Assembly: GCA_021827605.1 (NCBI GenBank)
Contig: JAKAVF010000006.1
Location: forward strand, 1 to 46,640
From: Microcaldota archaeon
Lineage (GTDB): Archaea > Micrarchaeota > Micrarchaeia > Micrarchaeales > Micrarchaeaceae
Direction of reading: 5' to 3'
DNA: 46,640 bases
Shown here one piece after another: positions 24,461-31,466 of the stretch. The stretch's first letter is position 1; each line of letters opens with the position of its first letter. The notes beneath the pieces are model-generated. The model made no database searches. It worked only from the letters and a program-made list of their open reading frames with translations, and had not been told where the DNA came from. A program made the position numbers and the translations under genes.

Positions 24461-26278
24461 TTAAAATTGTTGCGCTTGGCCGGGACGGTCAGCCCCGATG
24501 CGATGAAAACCCCCCGCAAGTTCACCGAGCTCGCTGAATTTCAGTATGTGGATGTTGCCACCACCAAAGCTGCTTGCGTATCTCTGGTAGTGCTCGTCAG
24601 CGACGAATACGTATACCTCTTTGTATGCGCTCGACCTCCTGCTGAGCATCTCGCGGGTGCTGCCATCTGGCTTGCTCCCGGTCTCATACTCGATAGCCGC
24701 TTTCCATCCGTTCGCGAATCCGATTATATCGGGCTTATTGGTGCCATTAACCGTTATCACGTTTGGCACGCCAAGGTTCTTCAGCCCGTCCGATATCTTC
24801 CTAACGTAAACCTCATGCTGGACCGAAAGGTTCCCCCTCCTCGCCATGCACCAGAGCTCGTCGTTTCCGTCAGCCTTCCATTGGAGTGTGCTGATTCTTC
24901 CATCAGAGACGAGTGCATCAAGCTGCGCTTCGGCCTCCTTCCCAAACTTTCCAACGAGCGCATTCTTGGTCGTTGGCTTGTATGTGAACGCAATGATGTT
25001 GTCTATGAGCTCCCCCGCCTTTTCATCCTTCGCGGATCCAAGTTCTGTAAGTTTCGATATGACCTCTGCTGCTGTCTTGGTTTTTACCAGCGCAGGCGCG
25101 GAGAAGCCGGCTTTCATCATGAGCGCCTCATGCTTTCCAAGGCTCATCATCCTCTGCCGTACCCTATCCATTATCTCCCTATGCCCTCCACCGAGCAGGC
25201 TTGCCACATATTCAACCTCCTCAGGCTCTCTAGAGTAAAAGCTGATGAACGTTGATGAGTTAGCAACTATCTGCCTGTCAAGGTTGCTTGCAGAATGGGT
25301 GGCGACTATTAGGCCTACACCGTATTTCCTGCCCTCCTCGATGAGCCGCCTTATCATCTCCCCAGTTCCATTTCCGCTGCCGATCAGGGACTGTGCCTCG
25401 TCTATCATTATGTAGTGGCGCACGCCCCGCTCCTTCTCGTTGTCCTTCATCGAGACGTAGAGCCTTTTTAGCATTTCGCTGATGTATATAGTGCGCGCCT
25501 CCTTGTTCTTAAGTTTCGCCAGGGAGAACGAGAGCACGGAGTTCTTCAGGTCTTCAATCTCGATGAAGTTTCCGTTGAAAGCGGGGCTGTTTAAGGGAAG
25601 GAACTTGCTGCGCATGCTGCGCAGGCCCTGGCGCTCTGTGGCGCTTTTTGAGAGCTTCAGGAAGACGGTAAGCTCGTCAACGAGGTCAGAGATTGTCGGG
25701 GTCTGCTTTATCACCATCGCAGTCTTGCTCGGCGCACCGACCTTCCTGTAAGTGTACCAAAGGCATACTGCAAGGAGCGCAGATTGGAGGTTCCCAAGGT
25801 TGTAGACCTCGGTGAACAGGTTTGTAAGGTCGCTTATCCTGTCTGCAACGCTCATCCCGTCGAGGGCGAATATGTTTATCCCGGCATGGGCTGCGCTGAG
25901 CACCTTCCCTCCAGCGCTTTTTATCGCGTCGCCGTGCTCGTTGTGGACGTCGAACACCATCATCTTCCTGCCGGTTCCGCAGATCTCGAATATCAATGAC
26001 TTGCAGAGCGTGCTCTTGCCATAGCCGCTCATCCCGACTATCAGGATATGGGGGTTCGGCTCCTTCTCGAGGTCGAGCACTGCCTTTCCGGAGTGCGGCC
26101 TCCAGCGCCATTCGCTGGTGGAATTCGCCATTGCGAAACCGCTCCCGGCTCGCCTCAGCACTTGCACCCTCTTTTCTGCAAGGCGTTCCTCAAATCTTCC
26201 TACCATTATCATGCCTGCGTCCGCAGGCTTTTTCCTATTGCCTATTGCTTGTTTCACGAATTTCGATAGATCAAACAT
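24461..26278 (-). CDS. HerA/VirB4-like ATPase with winged-helix and nuclease-like C-terminus
   Basis: 605 aa from ATG 26278 after a perfect GGTGATTTT. Walker A GMSGYGKST (82-90), Walker B MIDEAQ (291-296) and a sensor-like ATHS (326-329) place it with HerA/TraG/VirB4 hexameric DNA or protein pumps. Residues about 405-485 look like a winged helix (ALVGKFGKEAEAQLDALVSDGRIS). The last domain (486-585) has PDIIGF (516-521) and AIEYETG (528-534), the spacing of a PD-(D/E)xK fold in which the Lys is replaced by Glu. Known for plasmid/virus-type or repair ATPases; the role here is unknown. Its promoter region is divergent from tRNA-Ser. Confidence 0.75.
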   Translation of the reverse strand: MFDLSKFVKQAIGNRKKPADAGMIMVGRFEERLAEKRVQVLRRAGSGFAMANSTSEWRWRPHSGKAVLDLEKEPNPHILIVGMSGYGKSTLCKSLIFEICGTGRKMMVFDVHNEHGDAIKSAGGKVLSAAHAGINIFALDGMSVADRISDLTNLFTEVYNLGNLQSALLAVCLWYTYRKVGAPSKTAMVIKQTPTISDLVDELTVFLKLSKSATERQGLRSMRSKFLPLNSPAFNGNFIEIEDLKNSVLSFSLAKLKNKEARTIYISEMLKRLYVSMKDNEKERGVRHYIMIDEAQSLIGSGNGTGEMIRRLIEEGRKYGVGLIVATHSASNLDRQIVANSSTFISFYSREPEEVEYVASLLGGGHREIMDRVRQRMMSLGKHEALMMKAGFSAPALVKTKTAAEVISKLTELGSAKDEKAGELIDNIIAFTYKPTTKNALVGKFGKEAEAQLDALVSDGRISTLQWKADGNDELWCMARRGNLSVQHEVYVRKISDGLKNLGVPNVITVNGTNKPDIIGFANGWKAAIEYETGSKPDGSTREMLSRRSSAYKEVYVFVADEHYQRYASSFGGGNIHILKFSELGELAGGFHRIGADRPGQAQQF

Positions 26279-26318
26279 AAAATCACCTGTTAAAAGAAAA
26301 GGACGAGAACCGCCAAGC

Positions 26319-26330
26319 CTTATAAATATT
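26319..26330 (+). promoter_or_regulatory. TATA box of tRNA-Ser
   Basis: CTTATAAATATT ends 20 bp before the mature 5' end of tRNA-Ser, normal for an archaeal tRNA promoter. It lies 41 bp from the start of the divergent HerA-like gene. Confidence 0.65.
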
Positions 26331-26388
26331 GGTCGGTAAATCATTAGCGTGCCAGGGTGGCAGAATCCGGTAATGCGCCGGTCTTGAG

Positions 26389-26428
26389 TTTTCAAAACAT
26401 CAAGAGCTGATTAGTGATGCAAAAAGAA
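26389..26428 (+). other. Probable anticodon-loop intron of tRNA-Ser
   Basis: About 40 nt after position 37. It contains CATCA/TGATG (5 bp) as an internal stem. The pairing CTT/AAG next to the splice sites gives only a relaxed bulge-helix-bulge, so exact ends may be off by a few bases. Confidence 0.6.
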
Positions 26429-26460
26429 AACCGGTGCCCCTCGGGGCTTTAGGGTTCAAA

Positions 26461-26479
26461 AGCGGGCAACTGCTGAAAT
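26461..26479 (+). other. T-loop intron of tRNA-Ser (position 59/60)
   Basis: 19 nt with a textbook bulge-helix-bulge: T-stem TAGGG/CCCTA, 3-nt bulges AAA and ATT, central helix TTCA/TGAA, inner stem GCGG/CTGC closed by a GCAA tetraloop. Same position and central helix as the tRNA-Pro intron. Confidence 0.88.
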
Positions 26480-26529
26480 TCCCTACCCTGGCGTACAATG
26501 TCTGCGATAGCGTTAGCACTCTAAAAATA

Positions 26530-26935
26530 TCTGGAATGGCGAGGCTGTCCATCGGAGACAATGTCCTCGCCAAACTGTTTCTGTTCCCGCACAACTGAAT
26601 CCGAAACAGGACGGAGGAGTAGCTGCCAGAACTGCGCAGGTGCCAGAGCAATCAGCGCTGGGCCTGGTTGCGAGGGACGAGCTGGAGCCGGCTCTTTCAG
26701 AGACTGCAGCAAGGAACATAACGTGGGCCGATTGCAGAGCGCAAAGCAGAGGATAGACTAATATCTCGAAGAGGAGAAGTCGCGCTCGAATCCGAGGCAG
26801 AGGCTTGGAGAGAGCAATGGCAATTATTCCAAGAGAGCAACGGCTAAGCTAGACACTATACTCAGAAAAGCACCGATATCCCCGCAAAATGGCGGCAAGA
26901 ATTACCCGTTTGTATTGCGCCGGTAAACGCACTTT
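26530..26935 (+). pseudogene. Degenerate stretch with broken protein-like frames
   Basis: The 607-bp gap 26494-27100 holds no intact gene. Protein-like pieces occur in different plus-strand frames: MARLSIGDNVLAKLFLFPHN then stop; GGVAARTAQVPEQSALGL... through ARNITWADCRAQSRG then stop; YLEEEKSRSNPRQRLGES... through NYPFVLRR then stop. They may be one gene broken by indels, but AG-rich composition keeps several frames open, so this is weak. A TATA-like TAAAAATATC lies at about 26522. It sits directly 3' of tRNA-Ser, a common place for element insertion. No known structured RNA motif was recognised. Confidence 0.25.
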
Positions 26936-27100
26936 CAGCATCCTTGTAAACTTTCTATTTTAAATACCTTCCCTAAAGTGCAGAGCGTAAAGAGTGCTAC
27001 CTTGAACTAAGAATATCAAACTTTCCATATTGTTTGACAGATGTCAAACCACACTTCCGCTTTTTCCTTTGCTATAAATATCAGATAAGTGAATAAATTA

Positions 27101-27562
27101 ATGGGGGCAGCAATGACGCACATGATGCAAGATGCGCCGCGTTCCGGGCCAGCGGAAATGTTAGCTATAAGCGTCAGAGTCAATGCACTTTCGAGAATGG
27201 ACTTCGTGGTTCTCGCATATTTAAGGGTCCATGATGATGCGCTGCGCCGCGCTGAATTGAATGGGCGCAGGGTTCCAGACCAGCATACAGAGATCCTGAA
27301 GCTGCTGCGCGTGGCAGCAATGCAAATGAGCAAGGACTACCTTTTCCCGCTCGAGGTTGCAAACTCGCCTGTTATTTTTGACAGCAGAAACAGAGGGCTA
27401 GCGCGCATGCAGATAACAATAAACAAGGCAGCTGCAAGATTCAGGGAACTTTGGTCAAAGCCTGAGCCGAGCGCGAGCGAGGTCGCAGCAGAGTTCAGAG
27501 CTATCTATGCAGAGGTATTCTATCCGCACTACGGCGCGACCAGGAGGATGTGGAGCTATTAG
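27101..27562 (+). CDS. Hypothetical protein (153 aa)
   Basis: No family recognised. Mostly helical and soluble: ISVRVNALSRMDFVVLAYLRVHDDALRRAEL, then HTEILKLLRVAAMQMSKDYLFP and MQITINKAAARFRELWSKPEPSASEVAAEFRAIYAEVFYPHYGATRRMWSY. Arg-rich with a tryptophan/tyrosine-rich C-terminus. ATG 27101 follows GTGA by 8 nt; GTG 27089 and ATG 27113 are alternatives. A TATA-like CTATAAATATC lies about 27 bp upstream. It converges on the DUF92 gene 5 bp away. Confidence 0.65.
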   Translation: MGAAMTHMMQDAPRSGPAEMLAISVRVNALSRMDFVVLAYLRVHDDALRRAELNGRRVPDQHTEILKLLRVAAMQMSKDYLFPLEVANSPVIFDSRNRGLARMQITINKAAARFRELWSKPEPSASEVAAEFRAIYAEVFYPHYGATRRMWSY

Positions 27563-27567
27563 ACCGA

Positions 27568-28287
27568 TTAGACCAGGACGACCAGCACAAATCCAACGAG
27601 CGCACCTGCTATGCTGCATATGAAGTTAGAGGTGTACTTGTTCCCGATGCCTTTCTCCTCAAAGTACCCCAGATATGAGTCGGATATCGTTCCAACTAGA
27701 CCTCCAATCATTGCCGATGCTATAAGAAGCAGGAGAAGTGGCGGGACGCTGCCGCACCCACCTACAGGGCAGTTGAAGAGGATTGGTTTAAAGAAAAAGA
27801 AAACCAGAGCGGAAACTACCGCGATGAGGAATGCACCGAAGACCCCCATCGCTATGCCGAAGAGGGTGACGCCGCCTGACGTGCCCTTCTCCACCTTCTT
27901 GAACGTGACTATTGATGTCGGCTCTCCATCGAGCACACCTATCTCGCTGCTGAACTTGTCCGCGGTGACAGCCGCAACGCTTGCCATGAAAGTGAAGGTG
28001 TAGACCGTGCCAGACAAGCCAAATGCCTGGAAGTGCGCTAGGAGCACGAATATGAGCGGGCCCAATCCGTTCGCTACTACATTCTTTATCCCCCTGGTCT
28101 TCTGGTACTGCCTTATCCGCTTCTTGTACTTCGTGCCAAGGTGTGTCACTATGGCAGAAAGCACCAGGAAATAGACCATGACAAAGACATAGAAGCTCCC
28201 GAGGAGCGGACCTCCAAGGTAGAGCATGACCAAGGCCATGGCCAAGGCCAGCAAAACACCCTTTATATCGAGAGTAAGTATGTCCAT
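27568..28287 (-). CDS. DUF92/TMEM19-family membrane protein
   Basis: 239 aa, about six to seven membrane helices. Family signature is clear: KTRGIKNVVANGLGPLIFVLLAHFQ, VAAVTADKFSSEIGVLDGEPTSIVTFKKVEKGTSGGVTLFGIAMG, and TISDSYLGYFEEKGIGNKYTSNFICSIAGAL. Plant VTE6 and related members of this family act as phytyl-phosphate kinases, so a polyprenyl-phosphate kinase role is possible here; archaeal members are untested. Alone on the minus strand, divergent from radA. Confidence 0.88.
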   Translation of the reverse strand: MDILTLDIKGVLLALAMALVMLYLGGPLLGSFYVFVMVYFLVLSAIVTHLGTKYKKRIRQYQKTRGIKNVVANGLGPLIFVLLAHFQAFGLSGTVYTFTFMASVAAVTADKFSSEIGVLDGEPTSIVTFKKVEKGTSGGVTLFGIAMGVFGAFLIAVVSALVFFFFKPILFNCPVGGCGSVPPLLLLLIASAMIGGLVGTISDSYLGYFEEKGIGNKYTSNFICSIAGALVGFVLVVLV

Positions 28288-28345
28288 GCCATCAATCCAT
28301 AACTATGAAAACCGACTGGAACGTCCGAAGTTATACATCTCGTGA

Positions 28346-28363
28346 GAAGCTTTTTAAAGCTTC
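28346..28363. promoter_or_regulatory. 18-bp inverted repeat over a TATA-like core
   Basis: GAAGCTTTTTAAAGCTTC: 8-bp arms and a 2-nt centre, in the 295-bp spacer between DUF92 (minus) and radA (plus), 58 bp upstream of the DUF92 start. It could be an operator over the DUF92 promoter. A second inverted repeat (TGCCGG...CCGGCA, about 28422-28452) lies nearer radA. No gene is seen in this spacer. Confidence 0.4.
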
Positions 28364-28529
28364 TTTTTCCATATTTTATTACGGGTTCTCTAAAGGAAGG
28401 TCGTGAAAGAACTGGTCGCCTTGCCGGTGTGGCTTAAAAACCCGCCGGCACTTGTTCTTTTTGAAACAAACAGGAATTTTCTACCCCTAGCATCAGCAAT
28501 TTTTCCCTCGAGAAGCGCGTGCTGTTCCA

Positions 28530-28542
28530 ACCTTTAAATATC
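28530..28542 (+). promoter_or_regulatory. Promoter (TATA box) of radA-dph5-endA
   Basis: ACCTTTAAATATC, a BRE-like/TATA element about 41-53 bp before the radA ATG. Predicted start of transcription near 28566, leaving a leader of about 17 nt. Confidence 0.6.
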
Positions 28543-28582
28543 TTCTCCTTCATAATTAAGGTGTCAAAATAGTCGTGTTTTA

Positions 28583-29533
28583 ATGGCAAAGGAAAAAGCA
28601 ATAAGGGAGCTAGAGGACCTGCCAGGCATCGGGGAGACCACGGCGGAGAAGCTCAGGGCTCTTGGCATAGCCTCTCTCGAGCAGGTCGCGGTGAAGTCGC
28701 CCCACGAGCTTGCCGAGATAACCGGCATCAGCGTAGAGGCCGCGAAGAAAGCGGTCCTTGCAGCCCAGGAATCAACAACTGTGAACTACGAGACCGGAGA
28801 GGCCATACTAGAGAAGAGGAAGGAGATAGGCAAGATAACCACCGGCAGCAAGGATCTCGATGAGCTCATAGGCGGCGGCGTAGAAACAAACGCGATAACG
28901 GAGGCTTACGGCAAGTTCTCTTCAGGGAAGTCGCAGATAGCATTCCAGCTGGCAGTCAACGTGCAGCTGCCAAAGAAGGATGGCGGAATGGAGGGTGCAG
29001 TGCTGTTCATAGACACCGAAGGAACATTCAGGCCTGAGAGGATAGCGAGCATGGCCACAGCTGCCGGCTTGGACCCTAAGAAGGTGTTGGAAAACATAAT
29101 AGTTGTCAGGGCAATGACGACAGACCAGCAGATCCTCACCGCAGAGAGAGCGGATAAGTTGATACAGGAGAAGAACATCAAGCTTGTGATCGTAGACTCA
29201 ATGACCTCCCTCTTCAGGGCGGAGTTCCTCGGCAGAGGGGCGCTGGGGGAGAGGCAGCAGAAGCTCAACAGCCATGTGCATAGGCTGCAGACCCTCGCCG
29301 ACAAGTACAACATAGCGGTCTACATAACGAACCAGGTGATGGACAACCCCGGAATAATGTTCGGCGATCCCACGACACCGATAGGGGGAAACGTGCTGGC
29401 CCATGCCGCGACGACGAGGCTTTACCTGAGGAAGAGCAAGGAGGAGAAGAGGATAGTCAGGCTGGTGGACTCGCCCAGCCAGCCGGAAGGGGAGTGCGTG
29501 ATAAAAGTCACTCCGAACGGCATAAAGGACTAA
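28583..29533 (+). CDS. radA: DNA repair and recombination protein RadA
   Basis: Archaeal RecA/Rad51 recombinase that forms filaments on single-stranded DNA. 316 aa: N-terminal helix-hairpin-helix domain (EDLPGIGETTAEKLRALGI, 11-30), Walker A GKFSSGKS (110-117; most RadA have GEFGSGKT), Walker B LVIVDSMTSLFR, and the DNA-binding loop/ATP-cap region near GNVLAHAATTRLYLRKSKEEKR. First gene of a likely operon: dph5 starts 15 bp after, endA 7 bp after that. Confidence 0.98.
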   Translation: MAKEKAIRELEDLPGIGETTAEKLRALGIASLEQVAVKSPHELAEITGISVEAAKKAVLAAQESTTVNYETGEAILEKRKEIGKITTGSKDLDELIGGGVETNAITEAYGKFSSGKSQIAFQLAVNVQLPKKDGGMEGAVLFIDTEGTFRPERIASMATAAGLDPKKVLENIIVVRAMTTDQQILTAERADKLIQEKNIKLVIVDSMTSLFRAEFLGRGALGERQQKLNSHVHRLQTLADKYNIAVYITNQVMDNPGIMFGDPTTPIGGNVLAHAATTRLYLRKSKEEKRIVRLVDSPSQPEGECVIKVTPNGIKD

Positions 29534-29548
29534 GAGCAATGTGATAAG

Positions 29549-30304
29549 GTGCTTTATCTAATAGGAATAGGGTTGAACAAGAAGGATTTTCCCATAGGTG
29601 CAGTAGACCTCTGCGAGAAGTGTGACGTTTACATAGACAGATACACTACCTTCGTCGACGACGAGAGGATGTCCTATATAACAGGGCTGCTCGAGAAGAA
29701 GCCGGTGGAGCTGGGAAGGGCCCAGATGGAGGAGGAGCTTCCAGAGCTGCTCGGCGAGGCGAAGGAGAGGGACGTAGCTCTGCTCATAGGAGGCGACCCG
29801 CTTGTTGCGACCACGCACAAGATAATATTCATAGAGGCAAAGAAGGCCGGAGTCAGGGTCGAGGTGAGGCACGCCTCTTCCATACTCTCCGCGATAATAG
29901 GCGAGAGCGGGCTTGACTTCTACCGCTTTGGCGCTATATGCACCGTATCGAGGTGGACGACCAACTACACGCCGACATCATTCTACGAGACGATAAAGAA
30001 AAACAGGAGCAATAACCTGCACAGCATAGTGCTTCTGGACTATGACCCTGTAAAGAATTCATCGCTTGAGACCAAGGAGGCGATAAGGATAATGGAGGCG
30101 GCAGAAGCACAGTACAAAAGCGGAATAATTACGGACGACAGCGCTGTCTTCATAATGCACAAGATCGCTCTTGACGACCAGCAGAAGCTCCTTACCACAA
30201 TAAGGGAAGCCAAAAGGCTCACATTCCCCAGCGGCCCGACAGCCATGATAATCCCAGCGAACCTCAGCGACATAGAGAAGGAGACGATAGAGAGCATGTA
30301 CTAG
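29549..30304 (+). CDS. dph5: Diphthine synthase (diphthamide biosynthesis methyltransferase)
   Basis: Uses AdoMet to methylate the modified histidine of elongation factor 2 in diphthamide formation. 251 aa tetrapyrrole-methylase fold: N-terminal LYLIGIGLNKKDFPIGAVDLCEKCDVYIDRYT, LLIGGDPLVATTHK (AdoMet loop), HASSILSAIIGESGLDFYRFG and SRWTTNYTPTSFYE are all characteristic. GTG start 5 nt after GTGAT. Between radA and endA. Confidence 0.97.
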   Translation: MLYLIGIGLNKKDFPIGAVDLCEKCDVYIDRYTTFVDDERMSYITGLLEKKPVELGRAQMEEELPELLGEAKERDVALLIGGDPLVATTHKIIFIEAKKAGVRVEVRHASSILSAIIGESGLDFYRFGAICTVSRWTTNYTPTSFYETIKKNRSNNLHSIVLLDYDPVKNSSLETKEAIRIMEAAEAQYKSGIITDDSAVFIMHKIALDDQQKLLTTIREAKRLTFPSGPTAMIIPANLSDIEKETIESMY

Positions 30305-30311
30305 TGGGTCC

Positions 30312-31466
30312 ATGGCGCTTCTACTCGAGCTTATTGATGCGAAGAGCGCGATAGCCTCAGACCAGTCTACGAAGGACATCCTTGCCAAGGGTCACTTCGG
30401 CGAGATAAGCGGCAACATCCTGTACCTGCAGCCGGAGGAGGCGCTCTACCTTGTCGACGTGAGGAATGCGGAGCTGAAAAGGGAGGGAAGAACCCTTGAC
30501 TTCAACGCAGCTGCGGAGATCTTCGGGACGAAGGGGAAGATGATGGCGAGGTATCTTACCTACAAGGATTGGAGGGACAGGGGTCTTGTCATCAAGAGAC
30601 CAGAGTTCCTTGAAAAAGAGAGCACGAAGACGCCGATAAAGAGGTACCCCCAGGGAGCACTGAAGATGAAGCCATACAAGCTTGAGGGGGTGTTCTACCC
30701 AGAGGACCTTATAACAATAGTCAGCAGCGGCGGGGACGCCAAGGAAATCTACCTGCAGCATTGGTTCGGGCAATATGGGACTTACAAGGTGAGCAACAGG
30801 GGCTTGCTGAACAAGCTCGATGTGTACGAGACAGTATTCCTCATCGACAACGGGAACCTCAGCGTCTCGAACTATACAAGGAAGGAGATATTCGCGCATG
30901 CAGCGAAGAGGAGGAAAGATTTCCCGAAGCTGTATGATGTCTATGCAGACTGGAGAAGCAAGGGATATATTGTAAAGACAGGATTCAAGTTTGGGACGCA
31001 TTTCAGGATATACTTTCCAGGCGCAAGGCCGGACAACAACGAGGAATGGTCGCACTCCAAGCACGTTGTCCACGTATTCCCAAGGGACGTGAAGCTGCTG
31101 ATATCCGAGTGGGCGAGGGCGATAAGGGTAGCGCACTCAGTCAGGAAGACGTTCATACTTGCGATTCCCGGAAAGAGCAGGGCGAAGAAGCTGGGAATCG
31201 ACTTTATCCTCTACCACAGGAAGGGCGGGAACATAGAGGTGCCAGCGGAGGACGCACCGCGGTTCGGCATGCTCTCGCTTAGCGAGGACGAGTACATAGG
31301 GGGAGCAGAACTATCAGCAATAATCAACGAGGCGAAAGCGCATAAGCTGGAGCTGGTAATCGCGATAGCAGACAGGGAAACAGCAGTTACCTACTACAAG
31401 GTCAGAAGGATAGAGCTCCCGAGAAGCGAATACGAATACTACGAGATAGACTGGATGCAGCCCTAA
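30312..31466 (+). CDS. endA: tRNA-splicing endonuclease, fused three-unit (epsilon-2) type
   Basis: Cuts the bulge-helix-bulge at tRNA exon-intron borders. 384 aa, against about 170-180 for alpha4 and 300-360 for alpha2 enzymes. It reads as three units: an N-terminal degenerate alphaN unit (about 1-170), a catalytic alpha unit (about 172-285) and a structural C-terminal betaC unit (about 288-384, FILYHRKGG, ELVIAIADRETAVTYYKVRRI). The catalytic triad is Y234 (HFRIYFPG), H248 (SHSKHVVHVF) and K279 (VRKTFIL). This is the ARMAN/Micrarchaeota epsilon-2 layout, reported to accept introns at unusual positions. Its end overlaps the convergent neighbour by 4 bp. Confidence 0.93.
   Translation: MALLLELIDAKSAIASDQSTKDILAKGHFGEISGNILYLQPEEALYLVDVRNAELKREGRTLDFNAAAEIFGTKGKMMARYLTYKDWRDRGLVIKRPEFLEKESTKTPIKRYPQGALKMKPYKLEGVFYPEDLITIVSSGGDAKEIYLQHWFGQYGTYKVSNRGLLNKLDVYETVFLIDNGNLSVSNYTRKEIFAHAAKRRKDFPKLYDVYADWRSKGYIVKTGFKFGTHFRIYFPGARPDNNEEWSHSKHVVHVFPRDVKLLISEWARAIRVAHSVRKTFILAIPGKSRAKKLGIDFILYHRKGGNIEVPAEDAPRFGMLSLSEDEYIGGAELSAIINEAKAHKLELVIAIADRETAVTYYKVRRIELPRSEYEYYEIDWMQP

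Larger units (their letters stand above)
26351..26493 (+). tRNA. tRNA-Ser (anticodon TGA) with two introns
   Basis: Class II tRNA: acceptor GCCAGGG/CCCTGGC, discriminator G (seryl identity; leucine tRNAs have A), anticodon stem CCGGT/ACCGG with CTTGAG before the insertion, variable arm GCCCC-TC-GGGGC, T-stem TAGGG/CCCTA. About 40 nt interrupt the anticodon loop (roughly 26389-26428; junctions uncertain because the bulge-helix-bulge is imperfect there). A second insert of 19 nt (26461-26479) is in the T-loop; removing it gives TTCAAAT. Confidence 0.88.

Noticed and set aside
24467-25255. 262-codon open frame on the plus strand within the HerA-like gene
   Set aside because: It lies opposite a clear ATPase gene with intact motifs and has no family features; typical antisense shadow.
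26351-26493. Reading this tRNA as tRNA-Leu
   Set aside because: The discriminator is G, and the intact stem CCGGT/ACCGG puts TGA at the anticodon position, which fits Ser; leucine tRNAs carry A73.
26494-27100. RNase P RNA or signal recognition particle RNA in the long gap
   Set aside because: The conserved blocks of these RNAs (GAGGAAAGTC and GGAAG...GCAGC) are not found.
28304-28405. 33-codon frame starting ATGAAAACCGAC upstream of radA
   Set aside because: No ribosome-binding site, it spans the inverted repeat and TATA region, and the codon content is not protein-like.
30357-31136. 259-codon minus-strand frame inside endA
   Set aside because: Opposite to a well-supported endonuclease with catalytic residues; no recognisable protein features.
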